A stretch of 64,000 bases of DNA from Sordaria brevicollis (GCA_033439795.1 JAUTDP010000011.1:930001-994000); one strand, 5' to 3'. Counted from the stretch's first letter, positions 1 through 12,108 are shown. The notes: generated by a model not told the origin, from the sequence alone. Made by a program: numbers and translations.

Positions 1-472
1 CATGACGACTTCAATGTCGAAGGCGGTGCGCGGTGCGCGCGCACATCGGGAGCACATCTTCACCCAATAGCAAGCTGGGACCAACTCGTATTACGAATTC
101 GCTCTGCTATTTGCGCTCCAAGCCTATATATACCCCCAAGTTTCCCAGCTATTCCACAGATGATAACCCTATAGACAAGTCCGCTGCTACTTGACAGAAC
201 CCCCTTTCCGACGGGCCATGCCCATCTCATTCCTAAGAGCAAGCAAGGCTGTTATAACTAATGCGGGTGCAGATAGAATCTTCAAACGCCCAAGGAGTAA
301 AGAGAAGGAAAAGAACATCCGTACGCTATGCAAATAATGATAAGAAAAAAAAGATGGAAAGAGATGAGTAGCCATGACCAAGTTTCCCACCATCGTCCCA
401 TCATCCATACAGTGTTGTGCCAAAGCCAGTCGGGAATTGTGATCAGTCCTCGGAAAGATCAGAGTAGGTAGC

Positions 473-1282
473 CTATCGAGGCAGGTACCGTCGTCCGCCA
501 AATCGATTGACCGGTTCGAACGGATCCGCCCCGGGTTGCTCGCGTGCCTGATTGCGTCGACCGTCTTGACCTTCCCCTCTGATCTGAGTAGGCAGTGGTG
601 GTATATGTTGAATTGACCGCCGTCTAACAAGCTGTGGATGACCATCTGCGATGCTTTCCGTGGTGCTGTCGGCTACTACCCGAGAGTTGTCCCACAAATC
701 CCAAGGAGGCACAGGAAAGATCCTGTGTGTATTTTGCTCGTCGGCTGCCATGTTTCGACCACGACGAAGATATGCACGACGACGAAGAAATTCAAGACGG
801 AGACGCGCTTCCGCGATACGGGTTTCCACGGCACGGATACGTGTTTCCAAGGTGTCACGAAGCTCCCTCCTGACGCGACGTTCCTCCTGGATATTGCTTG
901 CCATCTCCTCTTGAAGCCAGTTGTTTCCCGTGCTTGCTGCAGACCTCTGGCGTTGACGGTCCCTCCAACCTGTGCTTCCATCAACAATGACGGGTCGCTG
1001 TGGCCTTGCATTATTGCTGGGTGCAGGGTTCTCTGTCGGTCTAGGTTCCGCCGAAGACCTCCTGAACTGAGGAAATCTCTCCCACGTGTTGCGGTCAAGC
1101 TGAAACATCGCGTCATCGAAAGGATGCCCCCAGGTATGTTGTAGTAAAGCATCAGCAGAAATCCTGGCCAATCCAGGACTGGCAGATGGTCCCCTCAGAT
1201 AAGGTTCGGCCTGAGAAGTCACCCATAATGCTCCTCGGTCTAGCTCCGGAGGAGATGAAGTATAACGGAATGCGTCGTCCAT
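473..1282 (-). CDS. Hypothetical protein with a C-terminal Arg/Glu-rich helical segment
   Basis: An open frame on the minus strand ends at a stop at 473. The first in-frame ATG is at 1282, giving 269 residues. The frame stays open upstream to about 1435 (residues rich in Ser and Asp), so a 5' exon or a different start is possible and I am unsure of the N terminus. The protein is Ser-rich at its start. Its middle third has a strongly charged stretch of ERR, RREL and RRR repeats that would form a helix or short coiled coil, and the end is basic (GGRRYLPR). I see no catalytic motif, signal peptide or membrane segment and do not recognise the family. It lies in tandem just downstream of atg18, whose stop is at 1568. 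Confidence 0.5.
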   Translation of the reverse strand: MDDAFRYTSSPPELDRGALWVTSQAEPYLRGPSASPGLARISADALLQHTWGHPFDDAMFQLDRNTWERFPQFRRSSAEPRPTENPAPSNNARPQRPVIVDGSTGWRDRQRQRSAASTGNNWLQEEMASNIQEERRVRRELRDTLETRIRAVETRIAEARLRLEFLRRRAYLRRGRNMAADEQNTHRIFPVPPWDLWDNSRVVADSTTESIADGHPQLVRRRSIQHIPPLPTQIRGEGQDGRRNQAREQPGADPFEPVNRFGGRRYLPR

Positions 1283-1567
1283 AGACAGGTCCGAGCTTGC
1301 TAATGATGCTGAGTATGTAGAATCCTCGGAATGTACGTCGTCTGCCGAAGACGAACCGTGGCTTCGTGTATCCGCCGTAGCTACCAAAAATTCGTCCGAT
1401 CCAAATATGTCGGGTGGTGGTCCGCCGCCCCTCAACGATACATCGACGTTGCCAAACGGGAAACGGACCGGGGCTCTTTGTCCAAGAAGTGACTAGCGTT
1501 CAGCGCCGATATCGCCGCCTTCGACAAGCTCAAAATCGTTTCCGACATCCGCGTCGTCAAGGTCCTC

Positions 1568-3013
1568 CTAAGCACCGTAGTCCGAGTTCGTAAGCTTGTC
1601 GTCGCCGTCCAGCACCCTAGTTGCCAAAAGTCAGCATATGTGTCTTGCGTCTTCAGAGACCAGAACTTACGAGAATTGCTTTACAAGATACCCCTCTCCG
1701 CCCTTCTCCATATCAATGTTGTAAACATAGAAGCCACCATCGCTGGTAACGACCATCACCTGCGGCGAGCTACTGCTCATGGCCACCACGCTCCTTAACG
1801 GCGTCGCGCTCAACCCACCGGCCCTACTGTTAGAGGACTTGGGGATCTTGATAAACGCAAAATCTCGCTCTGGCTCCCACATCTCCTGGACCGAAGTCGG
1901 GAGGTAGGAGCTGGCCACGCCAGCCACTCCACGGACCATCATCTGCGATGACCGCCTAAGCATGCTGCTGAAGGATCCGCTTGGCTGTCTCCTATGACCA
2001 CCAGAGCCGTTGTTGCCGTTGTTTGCAGATGGCACTTCGCCATTATTTGAGGGGTCGTTAACGTCGAAGCTTCGAGCACGGCCTCCTCCCTGCACACCAC
2101 CACTACCCCCTGCCAGCATGTTCGGGTTCTTCTGTGTGTTGAGCAAGCGGAAGATGTGTACGGTGTCTGAAGTAGAGGAAACGCAGAGTAGCGTAGAGCT
2201 CAGGTTGAAGGACATGCTATAGATCGAAGTGGGGACCGTGCCCCGGCGGAACTGAAAGAGCTTCTGGCCTTGGGGAAGCGAGAAGACACGGATGATGGTG
2301 CCCGTTTCGGAGGCGGTGGCTAACATGCTACCGTCGTGGTTGAGAGCGATGGCGCAGAGGGGGGACTTGTGAGCCTCGACAACATTAACAGTCTTGAGGT
2401 TCAAGGCGTCGTATACGAGCACGTCACCGCGCTTCGGCGGCACATATTGGCTTGGCGGCGGGAGGTGCGCGGGGGCCTTGGGACCAACGTCTTCTCGCGG
2501 GTTGGGACGAGGGTAGACGAGATAGCAGGAATCGGACGAAGGGGATAGGGCGCAAATGGCGTTGGGGTTCGGGGACGTGTCGATCGTTTGGACCAGATTC
2601 ATGTTGGACACATCGTAGAGGTAGATCTGGCATTCGAGCACCACGGCCAGTCGTTTACGGTTCAGACGGACAGCTAGGACAGCAGAAGGGAAGGTGAGTT
2701 CGCAGATAACGGAAGCTCTCTGGGTTGGAAGAAATGGTCGCCGCATTAGTCTAAGTTCGGAGGGTAAAGGCTGACGGCACTGGGAGGACTGGTCTACCTT
2801 CGTGTTCTGGATCTCGAGCTGGCGAGGCGTGAGGATCAAAGCTACCAGCGAGGTGGAAAAGAGCATCTCGATAATGGATACGTTGCCCTCATCACTGCTG
2901 AAGATCTTGGAAAAGGGATCAGTGTGGTAGAAGCGGAATCCCTTGGAGGTGCCAACAGCCAGGCAGCTGTAGTCCTGGTTGAAGGTGATGAAGTTGAGGG
3001 TGCCTCCCGTCAT
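1568..3013 (-). CDS. atg18: Autophagy-related protein 18 (PROPPIN WD-repeat protein)
   Basis: Exons read as 2798-3013, 1671-2719 and 1568-1616, joined by introns of 78 and 54 nt. The first intron is in frame and removes a non-conserved insert between NTK and [10 protein letters not shown]. The second has a GTAAGT donor and gives the C terminus [15 protein letters not shown], as expected for fungal Atg18. The product is 437 residues of WD-type beta-propeller. The FRRG motif at residues 229-232, which binds PI3P and PI(3,5)P2 in PROPPINs, is intact. A Gly/Asn/Ser-rich loop precedes the final blades. Known role of the family: it recruits Atg2 to the growing isolation membrane and acts in vacuole homeostasis. 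The start chosen is the ATG directly before the conserved [20 protein letters not shown]. Confidence is high for the family, slightly lower for the exact N terminus. Confidence 0.93.
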
Positions 3014-4001
3014 GGCGGCGGTGCTCCCTTGGGCAAGGGAGGAGAAGAGGATGAGCAGAGAGAATCAGGAGTCAATAGGGCGGAGGTGTATAGGTGTATA
3101 GGTAGTGATAAGGCTGGCGTTGTCAATCAGGTCCAAGTCCAACTTTGAGGAGCAACTTGAGAGGTCCAATACAAAGGGATGGAATCTGAATCTGGGTGGT
3201 GTTGTTGTCCCGGTCCAAGCACAAAGAAACGGAAGTGTAAAGGTAAGAGGTACAGGTAGCAGGGAGGTAGGTGCGGAGGCGGCAACAGCCAACTGAGCTA
3301 CAAGATGAGCTGTGAGCGGATATGCAAGAAAGAGATGATTGCTCAGGTCAGAAGGGGGGAAGCCAATGAGCCCCTTGGGGAGCGGAAACTGTTGAGATGA
3401 AAGTCTTCAAAATAGGTGGTGTTAAGAGAAAGAACTGATGGAAGCTCCCAAGGCAGGCAGAAGGTGGTGTTACCGTTCAGGTTGTTGAGCTCTTGCTTAT
3501 CACTTATCGCTACAGTACGCGGTGAAAGCCCGCGGCGTCAACGGTCAAGTGATGCAAGTGTAATCACCCACCCGACCAGTGTGATCGGCGCTAATAAACC
3601 TTAGCCTAATAAAGCTCGGACCATACGATCACGGTTAAGTGGGGTCAGCGGGGTGTCATTTCTCGCACCTTGCTGGCTGCTGCAGCCTGACGTCCTCTCT
3701 TATCGCGTTTCTTATCGGCCAGAAGTCTCGCTGCAGGACGAGCACACCACTCACCTCTCACCACTTCTAATATTCATGAGACCGTTCCTTTACTACCATA
3801 TCAACATTATTTCTTTGCCAGATATACTATAGGATAGTGACTTTCCCTCATCAGTCAGCCCACAGTCCACAGCCCACAGCACACCTCCGGTTATTATAAT
3901 ACTTGTACACCGACCGGGCCTGATCATTGGCTTCCGTTGCTTCACTTAACCACTTCGCTTCTTCAGTATTCCAACAAACTCACTCCTTAAACAACCCCCT
4001 A
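3014..4001. other. Intergenic region, promoter and 5' leader of atg18
   Basis: This 1 kb lies between the atg18 start and the stop of the AP-2 alpha gene, both on the minus strand. It should hold the atg18 promoter and the AP-2 alpha 3' end. Short open frames in it look random. No RNA gene or repeat was seen. Confidence 0.5.
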
Positions 4002-7000
4002 TCACCTAACCATGATATTCCTAAACGACTCGGAAATGTCGCTCGCCGTCGGATTCTCATATCTTTCTGGGCGAATCGACACACCCTGCGCCAGGCGTTC
4101 CTCCATCATCTTGAGCAGCACGGGGGGTACCGCCTCATCGGTGGCTCTGATCGTCAACCGGACCATCTGTTTTTGTTCATCATTAGTTCTCTGCCCATCG
4201 AAGTTCGTTAGAGTTTTAGGATGGCTTACCTGAGTCCCATAATTAGGTTCCAACCGCATCAAACACCCAAACTTGCCTCCCTCGCTCGTATGCACCACCG
4301 ACGCTCCGACAAAGTTCTTGCTGTTGGGGTCAACGCCATACAGCAATCCCCACCTGAAACCTTCCAGCACCTGCCTGATGAAATTCTCTGTAATCTCCCT
4401 CTCGCCATCCTTTGGTCCGGCAAGTCCAAAGATCCTTTGAGCTTCGCGGGGAGCACCGCCGATTTGCTTCCACCGCTTGAAAAAGTCATCTGCGCTAAGC
4501 TCGGCTTGGTCCATGAACTTGTGGATGACCACGGGCAGTTTGAGGGTGAGGGCTTGCAAAGCGCCGGCGAGATAAGAGATGCGCACGGTGGGAGCCTTTT
4601 CGAAGACGCGCTTGGCTTCGAAGACGACGACTTGTTGGGTTTGGGCGCCTTGGTAGATGGTTGTTTCGGGGAGACCCTTGACGTCCCATGACAGGTTGGC
4701 ACGCTCGGAGGGATCGAGGTCGAGTGTGGTGGTGAAAGAGCCGATGACGGCGGGCGTCTTGTTGGTGAAATACAAGATGATGGCAGCCATTTGGCCACGG
4801 TACTCGGCGCGAACGCCGACTTGGATTTGCCCGTCTTCGAAGAGGACGCCGTCGGACCGGAGGAGGAGACGGTTGAAGCCCTTCTCCCATCCGGGGGAAA
4901 GGTGGGCGGCACTGGCAAGGTTGGGGGGTTTGATCACCTTGGCTTCGGCGGGACCGATGTTGTTCATGTCTAGACCGGCAAGGTCGTTCGCGGATGAAGA
5001 GCCGTTGGTGGCTCCTGCTGGTGCCGACGCCGCACCGCCGCCGTTTGCTGGTCCGGCCTTGGTGCTGAAGGTACGTCTGAGACTGGCCTTCTTGGCTAAG
5101 CTGAGCTCTGCACTATCAGCGTTGGCATCCTTGCCGCCGACGATCCAAGTCCGCTTGTCGCTAGTGTTGGCGTGCTTCTGGTGCAGCCTGGAGAGCAAAG
5201 CTGACTCTCTTTCGGGGAAGGGTGGCATTTCATCGCATACCGTCCGAAGTAGATCATCGGTTGGCATGCTCGCAATAGCCAAGAACTCGCAGGCACGCTG
5301 TTGCAGTTCCGCATCGAGCGTGTGGCTGTAGATATGGAACACATTGACCAGTTGAGGCTTGATTTCCGGGAACAAGTTGACAAACTTGATGAAGCATGAC
5401 AAGATCATGGCTCGCGTGCTAGACGAGCAGGCAGGAAGCTTGCCTTGAAGGGCCAGGAACTGCTCTATAGGGCTGGACCCTCTCTCCTCAGCAATGAGAT
5501 GGCCAAACTCACCCAGAATGTAAGCGCCAATTTTGACGAGCGTCTCGTGGCAATGGTCCTGCTTGCAGTACTGGAGAATATTCTGAGCCGCGTACACCTG
5601 GAGCTCCTCGTTGTTCGTAACAATTTGGGTCACTCGTTGCCAGACTTCGTCGCTGACGTGATCGCCGGCCATGGCAATCAGGCGCAACGAGATGTCGACA
5701 TACCACTGCACGTCTGTGGCGTACTTTTCCGTGAGAATTGCAATCTTGAGAACCATTTCCTCTCGGATGGCGAAATCGGCGTTTTGCAGGTAGTGTAGCA
5801 GCTCGGCCACAATCTGCTGGGCGTTCGATGTGTCGCACATGCTGTAAAGCAGATCGAGACCCTTCCTCCGAACACTGATATCCCTGTCCTTCAGCGAGCC
5901 GATAATTACATCCTGATGCTGCTTGATCGGTTCGAGGGTGTCGGTTCGTGCTGCCAAGTGGGTCATGGCCTCCAGACCAAGATAGCGGACATTCGTCTCG
6001 CGGGACTGAATAAACCGACCCAGTCGCTGGGATACCTGCTTCATGAGATCATGCTCAGTGTCCAGATGGATGATGAGGTTGATAGCCTCGAACAGAACAG
6101 CATTTTGCGCATTGTTCTGCTGCACGTTCTTGTTGCTCTCCAAAGCCAAGTTGAGGATCTTCTGCAGCGATTCTCGAATCATCGACCGCACATGGCTATC
6201 CTCGGATGGCGGGAAGTACTGGAGTAATCGTAGAAGCTTGACCTGGATCCATGGGCAAGGCACCTTGTAGTACAGGTAGTCCTGGCTGTACTCTCCGTCG
6301 ATGAGGATCCGTTTTAGCCTGGCGGCGGCCTTAACATAGGCACCCTTGTACTGCTCCGTGCTATCCTGCGCCAGCGCCATGACAAGGGATGTCACCGATA
6401 GCGCCACGCCCATGTCGGTGTCGTCCATTAGAGATATTATACGTTCCGCCCATTGCGCTTGAACGATATCGGGGTATTTGCGGTATAGTCGGAGTAGTGT
6501 GAGTGCCGCCTTTTTCTTAACAAACGCCTTTGATGTTCTATCCCAAAGTCAGTATAACAATGCGCCTCCTTGCTGATAGAGTGAACCACATACGGGGAAA
6601 TCAGAAGCCTGTGAACCTCGGGACTAAGCGCTTCACCCATCTCCTTGCCACCGACGTTCGCAATGGCGTGTAGCGCCAAGCAGTTGAACAGCTCGTTGTG
6701 ATCCATCAGGTCCTTGCGAATGCTGTTGACGACCAGGTGTAAAAGCTCGTGCTTCTCGTGGAGGAATAGCGTCATAGCGAGGTAACCGATCTGCTTTTCC
6801 GAGTACTTGTTCGCCGAAATTAGATTAACGGCCTCTAGGTGGCCAAAGTCGACGTTCCATCCCAAAATGTAGATATAAAGCAGCTATTTCGGACAATTGG
6901 TTAACCGTCATGTTCATGTTTCTTTTCTTGCTCTTCCTGCTGGCGCAAAGTGGTAGGCGCTTCAGGGGTCCGGTGTTCTCGGGTGCGAATTCGGCGCATA

Positions 7001-7211
7001 CCTTGCAAACGTATTTCTTCTTGTGATAGCCGCTCAGGTTTCCATCCTTGAACTTTTGACGAATGTTGGCCAGCTCCTTGTTGATGCGCTTCTCCTCGAG
7101 TTCCCTAGCTCTAGCGTTTCGCAGATCGGCAATGAACTGGACCAGACCGCGCATGTTGGAGTTGCTGCTGGACGAGCGGCCCAGGAAGCCGGTTCCTGTT
7201 GAAGACGACAT
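4002..7211 (-). CDS. APL3: AP-2 adaptor complex subunit alpha
   Basis: Four exons: 7002-7211, 6594-6883, 4230-6537 and 4002-4166. The introns are 118, 56 and 63 nt, and each junction restores the conserved protein (KKKYVCK to [23 protein letters not shown] to [28 protein letters not shown] to [18 protein letters not shown]). The product is 990 residues, the usual length for a fungal alpha-adaptin. Residues 20-620 or so are the HEAT-like adaptin trunk, starting [21 protein letters not shown] low-complexity Ala/Gly/Ser hinge follows, then the alpha appendage with the [13 protein letters not shown] and [19 protein letters not shown] regions. In the family this subunit binds PI(4,5)P2 and cargo or accessory proteins at the plasma membrane during clathrin-mediated endocytosis. 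The last intron is in frame and could be missed by simple ORF calling. Confidence 0.95.
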
Positions 7212-8346
7212 TATGATGGTTGCGGTAGGTGGGTTCGGGGTATCTTGTTGTAATTATGTTTCGTATGTATTCGAGCTTCTCTGAGCTGGGGGTTCGGTTT
7301 CGTCGTCGTTATACAATGGAGTTCCGTCCAGGGGCTGAAGCTTCGCGATTTCCGGGAGAGCCAAATAATTCCTCTTTGCTTTTTCTTGCCGGCCTTTTCA
7401 CACTGAGCGCATCACGAGCAACGAGATTGATCCATCGACATTCGATAAAATAAGCAGACTAATAATCGTAGCGGCACAGCGGGTAGTAGTCGGAGTTTAT
7501 TGTAGAGGCTGAATGGTAGAAGTGGCGGTCGGCGCGGCGGCTGACAGCATTCGATCGATGTCAATCTGGGGGAAAAAGGAGTGTCGGAATGGAAGTGCTA
7601 TGTGGTTCGACCAGAAGCGGAGGTTTCGCGATGCTGTCCGTAATTCGAGATGTTGTTCGCGGTGTACGGGGATATCGGAAAGTCGGACTGCAGTGAGACA
7701 AAAACACGGGGAACCAGGGGTCGCGGAGAGAACAATGAAGGGCTAGCAGAAACACTTTTGGGTCGGGTCTCGCGACGTGTTCTGTGTCGAGTGACGGGAG
7801 TTGTGGAAGGTCGGGCGGCGTGCTGCTGCTGCTGGTCGGCGGCTCCGGACTGGTTGTCGAGGATTCTCAGGGGAGCAACGACGAGTTCGTTAACTTCGTT
7901 GGACTGGCGGACGGCGGCGGCCACGGATGGATTGGCGATTCCACTGCAAAATAAAGGGGATCCCCATCCAGCAACTTTTAGCCGCTGTGGTTATACTGGG
8001 TGGCCCCCCGCGAACGTAGGCTAGCCAGCGGGCAACCACGCTGTAAGGAAGGTCCTTATCGGCCATTGAACCCGCTTATCGGCAAGAAGGCGCCACACAA
8101 TACCCCTTTTTGTGGCTAACCTCACTTATAAACCCCGGCAAAGCAATGTGGCTGCCACGCTATCAAGAGGAACTATGACGATTTAGATCCGTCTTGGCAT
8201 CACCAATCCGCGGTACGGTGGTACCTCGATGTCCGCGTACCATCGTTCTTTCAATCTCTCAAAGCTTCCCCTCCAAAACTCTTCTTGCCCACCATGCCAG
8301 AGCCGGGCCCGTATTGCGACGGCTTCGAAACAACTATTCTTCGAGG
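7212..8346. other. Divergent intergenic region between AP-2 alpha and the NDUFAF5-like gene
   Basis: About 1.1 kb separates the two divergent starts and should contain both promoters. Open frames here are short and have no recognisable protein features. A TCTTGGCA octamer lies at 8193-8200; by itself it is not enough to call a clock element. Confidence 0.45.
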
Positions 8347-9483
8347 ATGCGGTTGAACTTGTCTCCTATCTGCCGACCGCAGAAATGGACTAAACCACTC
8401 CTCACCGTGGGCGGGACGGCCCGCCGATCATATGCCTTCCAGTCCGGCAGCCTCAACTTTGAAGTCTTCAACCGACGGGCAAAATGGTTGCAGAAGGAGA
8501 GAGCAGCTTCCAATCCCGAACATAGTCGACAAGCAGACTATCTCAAAGATGAAGTTGCCATGCGCGTATGCGAACGTCTCTTGGTAAGCTTTTCCTTCTC
8601 TTCTTTTCCTCTATCCTGTCACCAGTGACTAACCCCCCATCCCCAGGACGTCAAACGCCAATTCCCCCGCGTCCTCGACCTCGGCGCCAACTCGTGCAAC
8701 ATTGCCCGCGCCCTCCTGCACCCCGACCCCGATCCCGAATCCGAGCCTCCAGTAACCGAACCCCTAGCCACCAAAATCACCGAGCTCATCGCCGCCGAAT
8801 CCTCCCACTCCCTGCTGCACCGCGACGCCGACCACCCTTCCCTCTCCACCTCCCACGTCCCGGGCTTCAAACTAACCCGCCACGTCCTCGAGCACGACGA
8901 ACTTCTCCCTTTCGAGCCCGACACCTTCGACATGGTCCTCAGCAGCATGTCGATGCACTGGATCAACGACCTGCCGGGGGTCCTCTCGCAAATCAACAGC
9001 GTGCTAAAGCCCGACTGTCCGTTTATAGGCGCCATGCTAGGCGGGGATACTCTCTACGAGCTGCGCACCTCGTTGCAACTAGCAGAACAAGAACGCAAAG
9101 GTGGCATCAGTCCTCACGTTTCACCACTAGCAGACGTCCGCGATGTCGGCGGCCTGTTACAGCGGACGGGATTCAAGATGTTAACAGTCGACGTCGAAGA
9201 CATTGTCGTAGACTACCCGGACATGTTTGCCTTGATGCAAGACTTGCAAGCCATGGGCGAAGGAAACGCGGTGTTGGGGAGGGAAATGGGACCCATTGGT
9301 CGGGACGTATTGCTGGCGGGCGATGCGATTTATAGGGCGCTGCATGGGAACGAGGATGGCAGTATTCCAGCGACGTTCAGGATCATTCACATGATTGGGT
9401 GGAAGGAGAGTCCGGATCAGGCGAAGCCGTTGAGGAGGGGGAGTGGGCAGGCGAGTTTGAAGGATTTGTTGGAGGGGCAGTGA
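8347..9483 (+). CDS. NDUFAF5-like mitochondrial complex I assembly methyltransferase-fold protein
   Basis: Exons 8347-8583 and 8647-9483 are joined across a 63 nt intron (GTAAGC donor, CCCCAG acceptor), giving 357 residues. The open frame extends upstream of 8347 without an ATG, so 8347 is the first usable in-frame start. The N terminus is Arg-rich with few acids and fits a mitochondrial presequence. The FEVFNRRAKWLQKERAA opening, the S-adenosylmethionine-type motif RVLDLGANSCNIAR, then SSMSMHWINDLPGVL and FIGAMLGGDTLYELRTSLQL are the signature of the NDUFAF5 group. Members of that group hydroxylate an arginine of the NDUFS7 subunit early in complex I assembly; activity here is inferred from family membership. 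A Pro/Glu-rich insert (about residues 95-120) between motif I and the next strand is longer than in animal homologues. Confidence 0.85.
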
Positions 9484-9555
9484 TGGATGAACGACAAAGG
9501 AAGGATATCGACAGTGAAATATGAGGGAAACGGAACTCAATTAACAAATAAAATG

Positions 9556-9843
9556 GCGTTGAACTAAGGTTCTTGTGTGGTTGAGATAGGGTTTTCAGGT
9601 GTCGTCGAAATAGGGTTCCCGTAATGTTGGGCAAGGGTTTGACGCTGGTGGGTCAACATTCCTTTGTGTTGGATCTAAAAAGATGTGGCGTCCTTGTGAC
9701 CTGGTATTCCTGAAGTTGAAATAAGGTATTCAGTCGCCAAACTTGACCTGTTGGTGTAGTTGAAATAAGGTGCGGCGTTGTTGGAAGACGGCAGGATTCC
9801 AGAGGACCAACGGACAATGTTGGTGTCGTTGAAATAAGGTGTT
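9556..9843 (+). repeat. Six degenerate copies of a GTTGAAATAAGGT motif
   Basis: Copies begin near 9558, 9579, 9604, 9715, 9759 and 9828. The last three have the exact core GTTGAAATAAGGT; the first three carry changes such as GTTGAGATAGGGT. Two copies share a longer context, GTTGGTGT before the core. Spacing is irregular (21 to 110 nt), so this is not a simple satellite. It lies 3' of the NDUFAF5-like gene and before the ARPC5 stop, in otherwise featureless non-coding DNA. A seventh related copy occurs on the minus strand near 39747-39768. Confidence 0.55.
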
Positions 9844-10231
9844 GTTTGTTGTGGCTTGGATCTCATGAGGTTGTTGGTCTGAGGACCCCTGACTCTTTCA
9901 CTCCCTTACGTCTTGAAACCAACAGTCTACTGTAGACGACACATGAGCCCGTTGGTAGGCAAGGGACGAGGTTGCCAGTCCAACAAGGAAAGCTGTTGAC
10001 ATATTCAGGGGCAAAGTAAACAAGAAAGCCGGCTGAAGCTGGGTGTAGCCCCAAATATGCTCACCCCACCTCGTCCACCCATCAGCCATAGGACCCTAAC
10101 GTGGAACCACCATGGCTTGTAATGCGAATGTATTATTGCTGTATAATGGTGTATATATCGCCTGGAATCGTATCATCGCATCGCTCTAAACCAACAAGCA
10201 GCCTTCTTTCGTTTCTTCGTCCATAACCTCC

Positions 10232-10941
10232 TTATACCCTCCTGAAGTCGGTCATGACGCGGCCTATGCAACCCAGCCCAGCAACCTCGACAACCTTCTC
10301 ATGCCAGCTGAGAAGAACGCTCATGGCCGAACCGGTCGACTCGTTCGCGGCCATGGGGCGCTGACCAACTTGGCTGAAACCGGTAGCCTGGGGCGTCATG
10401 GCGCGAGCGGGCGTCGCCCTTCCGGAGGAGCCGTCGGCGGAGGAGGAGGTGGCACCCATGCCTTTGTACCTATTTTCGCAGGAATCACCCATTCGTTAGC
10501 CATTCGTCATCTGTGACCCAAAGAAGCTGTAGAGCAAAGCGATGTAGCGACAACATACAAATACTTCATCAAAACATCCAAACACTCGCTCCCGCCCTGC
10601 TGCGCATAGATCCTCTGCAGCATGGGCGTCATCTCGCTCGCCTTGATGCTCTGGAGCACCTCGATGACCGTGTGCAGGTGCGTCTCCTTGGCCGCCTCGG
10701 ACCCGTTGTACACGGGCATCTCCAGACACCCGCGCAGCGCACCCTCGGCATCGCCGCCCCTGAGCAGCTGCCGCACCTGCCCGTTGATGGCGCGCGCGTC
10801 CGCCTCGCTGACTTCGGGCAAAGGGGGGTGCAGCGTCGAGACGTCAAAGTTGACCGACGAGTCCTCCGTCAGAGCGTCGATGTTGATGGTGCGCCAGGCA
10901 TCGCTGAGCGTTGCTTGCGTGTGTTGCTGGATGATGGACAT
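10232..10941 (-). CDS. ARPC5: Arp2/3 complex subunit 5 (p16-Arc)
   Basis: Exons 10559-10941 and 10470-flanking 10232-10469 are joined over an 89 nt intron (GTATGT donor, AATAG acceptor). The junction restores DVLMKYLYKGMG. The product is 206 residues, slightly longer than animal ARPC5 because of a Ser/Ala/Thr-rich insert after KGMGATSSSADG. The family signatures are the N-terminal WRTINIDALTED segment and the C-terminal LLSWHEKVVEVAGLGCIGRVMTD. ARPC5 stabilises the Arp2/3 complex, which nucleates branched actin at endocytic sites, so it works in the same process as the AP-2 alpha gene a few kb away. I see no co-transcription, since another gene lies between them on the opposite strand. Confidence 0.94.
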
Positions 10942-12060
10942 TGTTGTAGATAGTTTCGCTGGGGAATTGATTTGCTTGTTGGTTGCTTGGTTGCCTTGGT
11001 TGACGGCGGTGTGAGTGGCCCCGCGTTCTATTCAAGAGAGTAATGGGGTGTTGTCGATTGGAATACGTTCGGTTTGATTTGAATGCTGAAGTTGGTGAAA
11101 TGTCCGATTGCTGTGTTCTCGGTCTTGGGATTGGCAGAGTTGGTGATGCTGGGAGAGGTTGGATTTGTTTGGCGGTGTTGGTGGTGATGATGCTTGAGGT
11201 TGAAACTAACCGTCTTGGATAGTGGAGGCTTGAACTGTAGCTTCCATTCCTAGGCAGGAACGGCGCTGGGGGCTCTCCAGGTCACTGAGGTGGGCGCAGC
11301 TTGTGCTGGGAACCGGGGTGGGGCCGTACTACCTCTAGCCCAGATGTAAGTAGGTAGCTCTACTGTACCTAGAGGTACAGGTGCCTGTAGCTTGTAGCAG
11401 CTTTCAGGTGTGGCTTGCAGCTGCCGTGTGCCGGGCCTGTAGCTTTCATAAGGTAACTCAACTTCAGGTCCCGACCCCGGTTCCGTCATTAGACCCCACC
11501 CAGGGGCACTCCGGCCCGGACCCGGATTTCTAGTATATACCCGACAGTTGGTAGGTACACGTGCTTGCCTTCAGGTTGTTACTAACCTGCTTTTAATCTT
11601 GACTTCCTGACCCGGTGTCTACTTCCTTGAACCCAACATCAATAATGCACCTTTTATATGGGTGTCTGCAAGATGACGGGCGCCTTCCACTTCCTTCGTT
11701 GGCCTGCGTCCTCGGCCTGCGTCCTCGGCCTGACAACAGAGTTCGCCTTTAACCTTCCCTAGCGCCACTGGCATGAGTGGTTCTTTCCATTGGACACTCC
11801 CTTTTCTCATCTTCAACATATGTTCCTGCTCAAAGATGTCAACGGCGTAGAGTTTCTTTCCTCTTGCCAAATCTCCCGACACCTGGTAGTCATGGAAGGA
11901 ACCATCAGCTACGTGTCTTTTGCTTCAAGCTGCGACGGACAGCTAGTATGATAACAGTAGGGAATCCCCGCCAGCTACAGCATACCATGGACTCCCGTTT
12001 ACCAATACCTCTTCCTCTCAAGGCCACTTTCACAAACTCGGTATTACTACAGCTAGAGGC
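10942..12060. other. Intergenic region with a short GC-rich tandem repeat
   Basis: It holds the ARPC5 promoter (minus strand) and the upstream region of the next gene. At 11701-11732 the 13-mer GGCCTGCGTCCTC occurs twice, followed by a partial copy. No convincing gene is seen; the minus-strand frame at 11619-11882 has no supporting features. Confidence 0.45.
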
Positions 12061-12099
12061 AGCTCTACACGGCAGCTCTACACGGCAGCTCTACACGGC
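12061..12099 (+). repeat. Three exact tandem copies of a 13-mer in a 5' leader
   Basis: AGCTCTACACGGC is repeated three times without change and stops 9 nt before the ATG at 12109. It therefore probably lies in the 5' untranslated leader of the DUF6604-type gene, where copy number could vary between strains. Confidence 0.8.
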
Positions 12100-12108
12100 A
12101 GCATTACA

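Noticed and set aside
187..645. 152-codon minus-strand frame at the left edge
   Set aside because: Overlaps the 3' part of the hypothetical gene in another frame and has no supporting features.
8193..8200. TCTTGGCA, the core of the Neurospora clock element known from ccg-2/eas
   Set aside because: A single octamer is expected about once or twice by chance in 64 kb on both strands, and no second support exists.
11619..11882. Minus-strand 87-codon frame between ARPC5 and the DUF6604-type gene
   Set aside because: No recognisable feature, and it covers the GC-rich 13-mer repeat.
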